In this document: piece by piece, positions 1 to 7,680 of the stretch
How positions within the stretch are numbered: position 1 is the stretch's first letter
How the letters are laid out: the number at the start of each line of letters is the position of its first letter
Assembly (NCBI RefSeq): GCF_000317065.1
Contig: NC_019701.1
Coordinates: forward strand, 3,916,001 to 3,980,000
From: Pseudanabaena sp. PCC 7367
GTDB taxonomy: Bacteria; Cyanobacteriota; Cyanobacteriia; Pseudanabaenales; Pseudanabaenaceae
Direction of reading: 5' to 3'
Length of the DNA stretch: 64,000 nt
The notes under the pieces: generated by a model
Databases searched by the model: none
What the model was told of the DNA's origin: nothing
The model's input: the letters and a program-made list of their open reading frames with translations, nothing else
Made by a program: the position numbers and the translations under genes

Positions 1-2
1 CG

Positions 3-239
3 CGTGACCAAAATTTACGGCGCATCCGTAAGGTTGGTCGTGCCAAGTGGAAACGAGAGACTGGCTATCATCGGCGCTCACTGGCAGAGACTACTATGTT
101 TAGATTGAAGACTATTTTTGGCGGTAAGTTACGCTCACGAAATTTTGATAATCAAGCGGTGGAGCTGTTTTTACAGTGCGTGGCTCTTAATCGTATAATG
201 ATGCTATGCAAGCCTGATTCTTACCTGGTTGAAGACTAA
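3..239 (+). mobile_element. IS5/IS4-type transposase, C-terminal part (cut by window start)
   Basis: An open frame enters from the left edge and gives 78 residues before a TAA at 237-239. It carries a complete Y(2)R(3)E(6)K signature: Tyr22, Arg25, Glu29 and Lys36 of the visible part, in the string YHRRSLAETTMFRLK. This is the C-terminal catalytic segment of DDE transposases of the IS4/IS5 group. The following LRSRNF and ALNRI segments also fit that family. Only the C-terminus is visible, so I cannot say whether the element is intact. Its right terminal inverted repeat should lie in the 55 bases between the stop and sfsA, but I could not define it without the left end. Confidence 0.85.
170..199 (+). 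promoter_or_regulatory. Outward-reading sigma70-type promoter in transposase 3' end
   Basis: TTTACA at 170-175 and a perfect TATAAT at 194-199 are separated by 18 bases. The expected transcript would begin near 206 and read into sfsA, whose start is at 295. The elements lie inside the transposase coding frame, so the insertion sequence may supply the promoter of the neighbour. Seen in sequence; activity is inferred. Confidence 0.5.
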
Positions 240-294
240 ATTGGAGAATCTTGGCAGGAGTATTGTCCCTTTCTTCGATTCATGCAACAAAGCC

Positions 295-1131
295 ATGCTA
301 GTTTATTCATTCCCAGAACTTTCCACTGGCAAACTGGTCAAGCGCTACAAGCGATTTTTCGCCGACATTGAACTAGAAAACGGCGAGATTGTTACTGCCC
401 ATTGCGCCAACACTGGCCCGATGACTGGGATTTGTACGCCCGGTGCAACGGTTTATGTATCCCATAGCAACAACCCTAAGCGCAAGCTTAAATATAGCTG
501 GGAGTTGATCGAAGTGGATCAAACGATCGTGGGAGTCAACACCAGCCTACCGAACAAGGTGATCGGTGCAATGCTGGAGCAACGTTTGCTAGAACCACTC
601 GAACCCTACACCAGTTTTAAGGGCGAAGTGAAATATGGCCAGGAAAACAGCCGGATCGATTTTTTGCTCACCAGTGAAGTAGCCCAAACCTATGTAGAAA
701 TTAAAAATACCACCTGGGCAAAGGGCAATCTGGCACTCTTCCCCGACACTGTGACCACCAGAGGCCAAAAACATCTGCGCGAGCTAATGGCGGTAATGCA
801 GGAGGCTCCTGAGCAAAAAGAAGTTAGTGGCGATCGCCCTGCTTCCAAAACAACTAGCGCCAGGAAATCCACTAAGTCGGGTAAGACTAAATCGACTAAA
901 CCAGAGCAATCACCAAAATCGTCACTTCCTAATCTTGCTACCAAAGCAGCCCTCATTTACTTTATCAATCGCCACGATTGCGATCGCTTTACCCCAGGTG
1001 ATGAGGCTGATCCTGAGTATGGCAAGCTGTTTCGAGCGGCGATCGATCGCGGTGTAATGGTCTTACCCTGTCGATTTGAGATTTCTCCAGCAGGGATTAA
1101 ATATCTCGGTTTAGCAGAATTAGTGATTTAA
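295..1131 (+). CDS. sfsA: SfsA family protein (sugar fermentation stimulation protein homologue)
   Basis: The protein matches SfsA from the start: an opening MLVYSFPEL, then KRYKRFFADIEL, TAHCANTGPM, NNPKRKLKYSWELI, TRGQKHLREL and the C-terminal VLPCRFE and YLGLAEL. The family has an OB-like N-terminal domain and a nuclease-like C-terminal domain; its function is poorly known, with DNA binding and maltose gene stimulation reported in Escherichia coli. I place the start at ATG 295; an in-frame TTG at 229 adds 22 residues with no family likeness and would overlap the transposase. Residues about 169-214 are a Lys/Ser/Thr/Pro-rich insert absent from ordinary SfsA, beginning with GDRPAS encoded around a HIP1 octamer at 829-846. 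The insert sits between the conserved REL.AV helix and the ALIYFINR strand, in a probable surface loop. Confidence 0.9.
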   Translation: MLVYSFPELSTGKLVKRYKRFFADIELENGEIVTAHCANTGPMTGICTPGATVYVSHSNNPKRKLKYSWELIEVDQTIVGVNTSLPNKVIGAMLEQRLLEPLEPYTSFKGEVKYGQENSRIDFLLTSEVAQTYVEIKNTTWAKGNLALFPDTVTTRGQKHLRELMAVMQEAPEQKEVSGDRPASKTTSARKSTKSGKTKSTKPEQSPKSSLPNLATKAALIYFINRHDCDRFTPGDEADPEYGKLFRAAIDRGVMVLPCRFEISPAGIKYLGLAELVI

Positions 1132-1210
1132 ACTCATACAAATAACTTAATATTTGGTTAATATTTGTAATAACAAGAGAAACACTAAAAAACCTAAAGC
1201 AATCGCTGAT

Positions 1211-1699
1211 ATGACTATGGCAATCCAGATTCCGGACAGTATTCAACCTATTTTTACCTTTGCCCATCCCGCGCTGATGACAGCAACCATGCTGATCGCA
1301 TTTTATTCGCTCTATTTAGGGATTCAATCCTGGCGCACGCGTTTAGCTAAGGGCGATGAAAAGAAGAAATTGCTGGAAGGTAATTTTGCCAATCGCCACT
1401 TTCAAATCGGCTCTATCTTTTTGGTATTGATGGTGATGGGTGCAGTTGGTGGCATGGCAGTTACCTATGTGAATAACAATAAATTATTCGTAGGACCTCA
1501 CTTGCTGGCTGGGCTGGGTCTAATTAGCCTGGTGGCGATCTCAGCCTCGCTGGTGCCGTTCATGCAAAAGGGCAATGCCTGGGCTAGATATACCCATGTA
1601 TCGATCAACTTTGCCCTGGTGGGGATTCTTACCTGGCAGGCGTTGACTGGGTTTGAGATCGTGCAGCGGATTTTAGACAGCATGACGAAGGCTTCTTAG
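1211..1699 (+). CDS. DUF4079 family membrane protein
   Basis: A small integral membrane protein with four likely transmembrane segments: one in the N-terminal FTFAHPALMTATMLIAFYSL stretch, two in the middle and one near the C-terminus. The pattern HPALM..., ANRHFQIGSIFLVLMVMGAVGGM and GPHLLAGL matches DUF4079, found mainly in cyanobacteria and plastid-bearing lineages, of unknown function; conserved histidines suggest cytochrome-like haem ligands in some members, which is an inference. ATG 1211 or ATG 1217 are the plausible starts; a TTG at 1154 would add a polar, non-conserved leader. No clear Shine-Dalgarno sequence is seen. Its stop is only 24 bases from the end of convergent clpS, and a 13-bp palindrome (1715-1727) lies at that junction. 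Confidence 0.75.
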   Translation: MTMAIQIPDSIQPIFTFAHPALMTATMLIAFYSLYLGIQSWRTRLAKGDEKKKLLEGNFANRHFQIGSIFLVLMVMGAVGGMAVTYVNNNKLFVGPHLLAGLGLISLVAISASLVPFMQKGNAWARYTHVSINFALVGILTWQALTGFEIVQRILDSMTKAS

Positions 1700-1723
1700 G
1701 CTCTATGACGCTTTCTAGCTAAG

Positions 1724-2044
1724 CTAGGCAGGTTCAGGTGGAGCCATCGTTAAGCCAGCATTTTTTAGCTGCGCATAATACAACTCTGCCTGTTCCTGGG
1801 GGCCAACCCATACCACGGCCAATCCTTCAAAATGCACCTGATTGGTCAATTCCCAGGCTCTGGCCTCGCTCATACCAGGAATATATTTAAGCAGGCAGGA
1901 TGACACATGCTGAAAAGTGTTGAAGTCGTCGTTGAGGACAATTACTTTGTAGTTGGGGTAGGGCTTGCGGACAGTTTTGGGATCGGCTGTCTGGACTCCT
2001 TTGCTGGGGGCTTCTGTTACCGCTGCGATTGATAACATTGGCAT
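1724..2044 (-). CDS. clpS: ATP-dependent Clp protease adaptor ClpS
   Basis: ClpS binds the N-domain of ClpC/ClpA and delivers N-degron substrates to the Clp protease in the cytosol. The protein has 106 residues, normal for the family. The core shows PNYKVIVLNDDFNTFQHV with the conserved N-D-D/N hydrophobic pocket region, then M-S-E-A-R-A-W-E-L and VHFEGLAVVW. The N-terminal 25 residues are variable as expected. Start is ATG at 2044, with a second ATG two codons in. It converges on the DUF4079 gene. Confidence 0.93.
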   Translation of the reverse strand: MPMLSIAAVTEAPSKGVQTADPKTVRKPYPNYKVIVLNDDFNTFQHVSSCLLKYIPGMSEARAWELTNQVHFEGLAVVWVGPQEQAELYYAQLKNAGLTMAPPEPA

Positions 2045-2253
2045 TGGCTCAACCTAAATATTATTTTCTGCTTCAATTAACTATTTATAGCTTTTATGGG
2101 TCGCTAATAACGAACTGTCGATATATGGATTATTGATATCACAAACTATATTAGCGGTAAAACATGAGTCGGGATAGTCACAGAGCGATAGGTACTAATT
2201 AACTCTAATTAACTAATTATCGCGTCCACATTTGTCGATATTTATCGATGAAT

Positions 2254-2859
2254 CTAATCAGATGCGTCCAAAGCCGTAACTTTGATCTGGTCACCCACTT
2301 TTATGCCTAACTCCTGGGCACGGCCAGTCCTCAGCTCAATTACCCGATCGGCCAGAATTGGCGTGCTAGGGTAGATCGCACAGGGCTCGCTGGTGCAGGG
2401 GGGAACGGAATGCTCGATCGCTACTACTTGATCATTGAGCAAAAAGATCATATCCAGATTGACCGGCACATTTTTCATCCAAAAGGCCACCTGTTTAGCG
2501 GGTTGAAAATCAAATAACATGCCGCGATCGGCGGGCAGCTCTGGCCTAAACATCAAGCCTAAAGCCTGTTGCTGGGGGGTGCGAGTTACTTCTAGCTCAA
2601 TTACCTGGTCGGCGATTGTCGCGGTGGCAGTAATGGGTAGAAACTGAGCCTTTTGGCGATCGACCTCAACAGCGGCAGCGATCGCAGATTGCTCATTTTG
2701 ACTAGTTTGGATCTGCGGCATAGTAGTAAGCTTAGTTGTACTAGATTTTGGATTTGCACAACCAATCAGCAAAATGCTAGCTAAAGCCACACCCATAACT
2801 AGACCTCGATGAGGCTGCGTCAACCTGTGGCCAACTTGGTTAGACATCATCACCAGCAT
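2254..2859 (-). CDS. DUF192 family lipoprotein
   Basis: The C-terminal 120 residues match DUF192: LEVTRTPQQQALGLMFRPELPADRGMLFDF, WMKNVPVNLDMIFL, and a C-terminal RVIELRTGRAQELGIKVGDQI. The family is small, secreted and of unknown function. An N-terminal hydrophobic stretch ending LLIGC is a good lipobox, so the protein is probably anchored to a membrane. The frame is open much further upstream (to 3054) but that would run through the divergent GH57 gene; I chose the ATG at 2859, giving an Arg/His n-region before the signal core. ATGs at 2850, 2847 and 2940 are alternatives. A 40-residue polar linker precedes the domain. Confidence 0.85.
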   Translation of the reverse strand: MLVMMSNQVGHRLTQPHRGLVMGVALASILLIGCANPKSSTTKLTTMPQIQTSQNEQSAIAAAVEVDRQKAQFLPITATATIADQVIELEVTRTPQQQALGLMFRPELPADRGMLFDFQPAKQVAFWMKNVPVNLDMIFLLNDQVVAIEHSVPPCTSEPCAIYPSTPILADRVIELRTGRAQELGIKVGDQIKVTALDASD

Positions 2860-2949
2860 ATTTTGGGTTTTATTTTTAAGCCGATCGCCTGCTAAGCTCA
2901 GCTCAGTTTTATTTGTTAATCCTTTTTTTTGATCTAGCATTTTGCTCCT

Positions 2950-5166
2950 ATGTCCTCCTTGCCACTGTATGTCGCTTTTATCTGGCATCAGCATCAACCA
3001 CTTTACAAGAGCTTTGCGACTGGGAAATATCGGCTGCCCTGGGTAAGGCTGCATGGCACTAAAGATTACTTAGACTTAATGTTGCAGTTGGCAAAATTCC
3101 CCCAACTACATCAGAATGTTAACCTATCGCCATCCTTGATCAGCCAGATCCAAGATTATGCCAACGGGAGCGCATTTGACCCATATTTAGAACTCACCCT
3201 AACGCCAGTCAAGCAATTATCTCGATCGCAACGTCTATTCATCATCGAGCGTTTTTTTGACGCTAATTATCGTCGGATGATTGCGCCCTATCAACGCTAT
3301 CAAGAGCTATGGCAACTGCGGCAGCAATATGGTAGCACCTGGTGTTTGGCCAACTGGCATGAGCAAGATTTTGATGATTTGCTGACCTGGCATAATCTGG
3401 TCTGGTTTTCGCCCCTGGCCAGAAATAATGATCCAGAGATCCAATCCTGGTTTGCTAAGGGTAGGGATTTTAGCCTGAGCGATCGGCAGCGGATCTATTC
3501 CAAGCAAAAGGCAATTTTGGGTCAAATTCTGCCCCAACATGCCAAAATGCACGGCACTGGCCAGATTGAAGCTATTACCTGTGCCTATGGCCACCCGATC
3601 ATGCCCTTGATCGCCGACACCAAGTCCGCCAGGGTTGCAGATCCTCAGATGCTATTACCGGGGATTAGGTTCCGCCATGAATTTGATCTGGAATTGCATT
3701 TAAATAAAGCAAAGGAAATTTACGGCGAATATTTTCAGATTCAACCTGCTGGCCTGTGGACACCAGAACATGGCGTTAGTCCAGCTATTTTACCCCTGGT
3801 AGCCAAGCATCAATTTAAATGGCTATGTGCAGATGAAGGGGTATTGGGCTGGAGCTTAGGACATTATTTCCGGCGTGATGAACAGGGGTTGGTGAGTGCC
3901 CCAGATCTGCTTTATCGCCCCTATCGATTGGAGACTTTGTACGGCAACCTGGCGATCACGTTTCGGGATCGGCGCTTGTCTGACCTGATCGGGTTTAGCT
4001 ATAGCTCAATGTCTGCCGATGATGCGAGCAAAAACTTTTGCGATCAATTGTTGGCAATTCATGAACAGCAACAGCGGGAGCCCACTAACGGCAGCGAGCG
4101 CAAGCCCTGGTTGGTGACGATCGCCCTGGATGGCGAAAACTGCTGGGAGTTCTATGAGCAAAATGGGACTGAGTTTTTAGAGGCACTTTATAGTCGTTTG
4201 GCTCAGCTTGATGCGATTAAATTGGTTACCGTCTCTGAATATATTGCTAGATTTCCGCCCGACGAAAAGATCCCGCCCCACCAACTCCATAGCGGATCAT
4301 GGGTGGAGGCAAATTTCTCTACCTGGATTGGTGATCCAGTCAAAAACCGGGCCTGGGAGCTGCTCGGCGCAGCCCGTGACACCCTGGCTCAACATCCTGA
4401 AGCCACCTGGCAAAATAATCCCGAAGCCTGGCATAGTTTGCTGGCGGCCGAAGGATCGGATTGGTTTTGGTGGTTTGGTGAGGGGCATAGCTCTAATCAA
4501 GACCATATTTTCGATCAACTTTTTCGGGAACATTTACAATCCCTTTACCGAGCGATCAATGAACCCACCCCAGCCAGCCTCTACTACCCACTTGAGCCAC
4601 ATAAACCCTCGATCAGCCAGCAGCCTGGCAGTTTCATTCAACCCACGATCGATGGGTTTGCCAGTGATCAAGAGTGGCAAAATGCTGGTTACCTAGATAT
4701 TGCTGCTCACGGTACAATGCACAAAACTAAAGCATTGCAAAGATTATGGTATGGTTTCGATCACTTTAATTTCTATTTACGCTTAGATTTTGCGGAACCA
4801 CTACCCCTGCCTTTGCCAATTGTGCATTTATTTTGGTTTTATCCGGGCAAAAGACACTACAATAACTCTATTCAATTGCTAGACTTGCCAGATGTGCCCC
4901 CATTAAACTATCTATTTCACCACCATTGTGGAATTGATCCATCGGGGCGATCGGCATGGTTGCAAGAAGCAACGGAAAATGGCTGGAAAAATATCTCATC
5001 TCAGGTGAGAATGGAGTTTAATCAGTGCCTTGAGCTAGCGTTGCCCTGGAGTGATTTAGCGATCGCCCCAGCCAGCCCAGCCAGACTAGTGATTTTAACT
5101 AGCGCTGGTGGTAAGTTCCAGGTAGCATTGCCAGAGTATACAGTTATCCCTATTGAGGTGCCATAG
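2950..5166 (+). CDS. Glycoside hydrolase family 57 protein (alpha-amylase/glucanotransferase type)
   Basis: GH57 enzymes act on alpha-glucans as amylases, branching enzymes or glucanotransferases. The protein opens with the family's first motif, WHQHQP (His13-Pro17). The likely nucleophile is Glu273 in LWTPEHG and the acid/base Asp394 in IALDGENCWEFY; both catalytic regions look intact. It also shows HGTGQIEAITCAYGHPI as the second motif. Residues about 440-550 hold a Trp-rich WFWWFGEGH segment common in long bacterial GH57 proteins, and the last 180 residues look like a beta-rich accessory domain. No signal peptide is seen, so a cytosolic role in glycogen metabolism is likely. ATG 2950 is very close to the divergent DUF192 gene. 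The exact activity cannot be told from sequence. Confidence 0.9.
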   Translation: MSSLPLYVAFIWHQHQPLYKSFATGKYRLPWVRLHGTKDYLDLMLQLAKFPQLHQNVNLSPSLISQIQDYANGSAFDPYLELTLTPVKQLSRSQRLFIIERFFDANYRRMIAPYQRYQELWQLRQQYGSTWCLANWHEQDFDDLLTWHNLVWFSPLARNNDPEIQSWFAKGRDFSLSDRQRIYSKQKAILGQILPQHAKMHGTGQIEAITCAYGHPIMPLIADTKSARVADPQMLLPGIRFRHEFDLELHLNKAKEIYGEYFQIQPAGLWTPEHGVSPAILPLVAKHQFKWLCADEGVLGWSLGHYFRRDEQGLVSAPDLLYRPYRLETLYGNLAITFRDRRLSDLIGFSYSSMSADDASKNFCDQLLAIHEQQQREPTNGSERKPWLVTIALDGENCWEFYEQNGTEFLEALYSRLAQLDAIKLVTVSEYIARFPPDEKIPPHQLHSGSWVEANFSTWIGDPVKNRAWELLGAARDTLAQHPEATWQNNPEAWHSLLAAEGSDWFWWFGEGHSSNQDHIFDQLFREHLQSLYRAINEPTPASLYYPLEPHKPSISQQPGSFIQPTIDGFASDQEWQNAGYLDIAAHGTMHKTKALQRLWYGFDHFNFYLRLDFAEPLPLPLPIVHLFWFYPGKRHYNNSIQLLDLPDVPPLNYLFHHHCGIDPSGRSAWLQEATENGWKNISSQVRMEFNQCLELALPWSDLAIAPASPARLVILTSAGGKFQVALPEYTVIPIEVP

Positions 5167-5176
5167 AGATCTAGCT

Positions 5177-5731
5177 GTGGAAAAAAAGACAAGTATAGAA
5201 TTAATCGTTGAACAGGCCTTACAAGATGGTTATCTGACTCCTGCCATGGAGGCGGAGGTAGGGCGTATTTGTGATAGTGCCCTAGAGCTATCGGTAGAAG
5301 AATACATGGCCCTCGATCGGCTGATGGGTTCTTTGCTCACTGGCGAAGTAGTCGCTGTGCCGCGCAAGCAATTCATCAACGTGATGGAAGAGTTGGTGCT
5401 GAGTGAGGCCGTGGCCAGGGTTGCCGAAATTGAGGCCAGCACGAATAATGTTTTGGATTTGGGCGATATTGCGGCCTATGCCCTGAACCGCCTACCGCCC
5501 CTCTATGCCACCACCGAAGAAGGCGCAGCCTATCAACGGGAGCGGGCTCTGGCTGATTTACATCCCCTAATTGCCCAGCAGGTGAAAGAAGCGATCGAGC
5601 GGAATCTCGATCGACCCGAATTCTTCCCCGAACGCTCAACCCTGGCGCAGAAGAACAAAGAAGGCGTGCTGACTCAAATTAGCGCCCTGCTTAAGACCTA
5701 TGCTCCTGATTATGAAAAAAAATCTGATTAG
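5177..5731 (+). CDS. ComFB family protein (single domain)
   Basis: The hallmark is the string LNRLPPLYATTEEG at residues 103-116, preceded by a helix FINVMEELVLSEAVARV; this is the late-competence ComFB domain. Cyanobacterial ComFB-type proteins have been reported as cyclic-di-GMP receptors (CdgR), so a role in second-messenger signalling is plausible. The N-terminal 60 residues form a separate helical segment (VEQALQDGYLTPAMEAEV) often seen in cyanobacterial members. I chose GTG 5177; a TTG at 5153 would overlap the GH57 stop. It lies 10 bases after the GH57 gene and may be cotranscribed. A double-domain homologue lies 2 kb downstream. Confidence 0.85.
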   Translation: MEKKTSIELIVEQALQDGYLTPAMEAEVGRICDSALELSVEEYMALDRLMGSLLTGEVVAVPRKQFINVMEELVLSEAVARVAEIEASTNNVLDLGDIAAYALNRLPPLYATTEEGAAYQRERALADLHPLIAQQVKEAIERNLDRPEFFPERSTLAQKNKEGVLTQISALLKTYAPDYEKKSD

Positions 5732-5913
5732 TTGTGATTAGTTGGTAAGTAGTGCAATCTAGATCTAGATAAAGATTTGGGGGGAATTACGCTAGCGCTA
5801 AACTCGATCCAGTGATTATGACCTAGACAAGTTGATGTGATCTTAGAAGGGCTTATTGCGGCTCGATTCCTAGCGGAATATCCACATGCCTAATTCACTG
5901 CTGAAATATAACT

Positions 5914-6132
5914 ATGGAATTATTCCTATCTTTAGTTGGGGCAATAGTTATTTCATTGGTGGTTGTGGCGATCGCCTACCAGCTAGCCAAAGAATCAATG
6001 TACCGGAAGCAATCTTTTCTGGGAAAGCCAACCCATACATGGTCGGAATATAACTTGTTTGGTTTATTCATCATTTTATTTCCGGTTTTGGTGGTAATTT
6101 CTACGATCGTGATTGCTTTCATTATTCATTAG
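5914..6132 (+). CDS. Small two-helix membrane protein, unknown function
   Basis: A 72-residue protein made of two hydrophobic helices (about residues 2-24 and 48-71) joined by a charged loop with KESMYRKQSFLGKPTHTWSEYN. I do not recognise the family. It starts at ATG 5914, just after TATAAC at 5904-5909; if that is a -10 element the leader would be extremely short. It converges on the cobT-like gene. Small membrane proteins of this shape are common as photosynthetic-complex subunits, but nothing here identifies one. Confidence 0.55.
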   Translation: MELFLSLVGAIVISLVVVAIAYQLAKESMYRKQSFLGKPTHTWSEYNLFGLFIILFPVLVVISTIVIAFIIH

Positions 6133-6161
6133 CTTTTTGAAAGAGATTGAATGACTTGCAG

Positions 6162-6178
6162 GCAAATAATTTATTTGC
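6162..6178. terminator. 17-bp AT-rich palindrome between convergent genes
   Basis: GCAAATAA-T-TTATTTGC is a perfect inverted repeat with a single central base, in the 156-base gap between two convergent genes. It could be a weak bidirectional terminator or a protein-binding site; it lacks a GC-rich stem and a clear T-run, so the terminator reading is weak. Confidence 0.3.
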
Positions 6179-6288
6179 GTTAGTTGGTTTTGCTTAACTA
6201 ATTTCATTGAACTAACGCTGATTTACACTCTACTTATCGTCAAGTTCTAAGCTATGGGCGATCATTGGTAGAATAACGTTTGCAAATT

Positions 6289-7413
6289 CTATGTACTCGA
6301 CTGATTGCTGAGCAAGCTGGCTAGCTGAGTTTCAATGCTAGTCAATAGTTCAGATTGTGACCAGTTTTGATATAGCGTAGCGGCGATCGCCAACCCACCC
6401 GCACCCACCCCTTCTTTCACAAAACCCTGTTCATAGGCACGCAGTTGCGGATATTTAGAATCAGCAAAACTAAGTTGGGTGGCCAACAATGGCACATCGC
6501 CAATTGCCTGGGCAAGACCAACCGTATCGCCAGTAGGGTCTTCAGCCACCCAGCGGGTTGTCCCCACCACAATCTGAGTGGGTTGCCAGGCTAATTGATA
6601 TGTTTGCGCTAAAGCCTGCATCAGGGCATAAATCGCCAACATCTGAGTGCCACCAGCCAGCATTACACCCCCAAAATTACTCGCCGCGATTGCCATTCCC
6701 GCCACCACAATTTGCATTGGATCGCCAACCGCCGCCACAATTGCGATCGGATCAGCCAATAACTTCTGGCGATTAGCTTGCCCCAATCCCGCTTCTACTA
6801 GTTGCCATTTCTGAGCGTGGTTGCAATTGGGATGGGAACTATTGACCATGCCCTGTGCTTCTAGCCCCAAAGCAGTCAGCACTGCCAGGGCTGTTGTAGT
6901 GCCACCAACCACACATTCTCCCACAATTAAATATCTACCCATTTTGCCTGGTTCGTTAACTAACTGTTGCCCCAGTTTCTTGCCCCAGGCTAGTCCCTGC
7001 TGCCATAAATGCCACACTACCTCGATCGGCAAGGCTGCACCACTGCTTAAACAGTTAGCCGGCTGTCCCCCTAAATCGATCGTCGGTACGGTTGGTGCAT
7101 GACGTAATCCCGCATTAAACAGGTGATGGGGTAGCCCTAATCCGGCAATTACGGCTCTGGCAATTAGAACCGGCGAAGCTCCAGCCATGAGCGGCGGCAG
7201 CGGGAAATTGGGGTTATGTCCCAGGCTCAAGAACTCAGCGTCGGCGATCGCTGTAAATTGGCGATCCTCTGGCGTGGCACCGGCGGCGGAGATGCCAGAC
7301 AACAAGCCTGTATCAGTAAAACCCAGCACACAGGCGAAGGTGGGCTGTTGATGTTGGTGTTGCGATCGCCAAATCTTAGCTTGCTCTGGTTGGCAATATG
7401 CTCGGATTGTCAT
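6289..7413 (-). CDS. cobT: CobT-like nicotinate-nucleotide--dimethylbenzimidazole phosphoribosyltransferase (UPF0284)
   Basis: The 374-residue protein matches the archaeal/cyanobacterial branch of CobT (UPF0284/TIGR00303): FACVLGFTDTGLLSGISAAGATPEDRQFTA, GASPVLIARAV, MGRYLIVGECVVGGTTTALAVL and VMLAGGTQMLAIYAL. CobT activates the lower-ligand base for cobamide assembly. Cyanobacteria mostly make pseudocobalamin with adenine, so the substrate base here is uncertain. No cobalamin riboswitch is visible upstream. It stands alone between two ComFB genes, reading against them. Confidence 0.85.
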   Translation of the reverse strand: MTIRAYCQPEQAKIWRSQHQHQQPTFACVLGFTDTGLLSGISAAGATPEDRQFTAIADAEFLSLGHNPNFPLPPLMAGASPVLIARAVIAGLGLPHHLFNAGLRHAPTVPTIDLGGQPANCLSSGAALPIEVVWHLWQQGLAWGKKLGQQLVNEPGKMGRYLIVGECVVGGTTTALAVLTALGLEAQGMVNSSHPNCNHAQKWQLVEAGLGQANRQKLLADPIAIVAAVGDPMQIVVAGMAIAASNFGGVMLAGGTQMLAIYALMQALAQTYQLAWQPTQIVVGTTRWVAEDPTGDTVGLAQAIGDVPLLATQLSFADSKYPQLRAYEQGFVKEGVGAGGLAIAATLYQNWSQSELLTSIETQLASLLSNQSST

Positions 7414-7680
7414 TAGTTCGTTGATTTTTGAATCTCTATTAGCTTAACCAAACCAAATCCCACAAAATCCACCCACTCACTACCTACCTATTAACCCACT
7501 CTTTCTTACTGATTAGAAAAGGGAAACCTTATAAAGTGAAATCAAGTCAGGGATTGCAGATCAGAGTTAGTTAACTCCAATTTGCTTACCCTTGGGAATG
7601 ACGTGACGCATAACAAAATCAGATTTCGATCGAAATTTGGGCAGATATAAACCATATTCGGAATATAAAATTTAGGGCAC

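Noticed and set aside
2941-3054. N-terminal extension of the DUF192 lipoprotein into the GH57 gene
   Set aside because: It would overlap the start of GH57 on the opposite strand and place a long polar leader before the signal peptide.
7414-7680. Possible cobalamin riboswitch before the cobT-like gene
   Set aside because: No B12-box-like sequence is seen.
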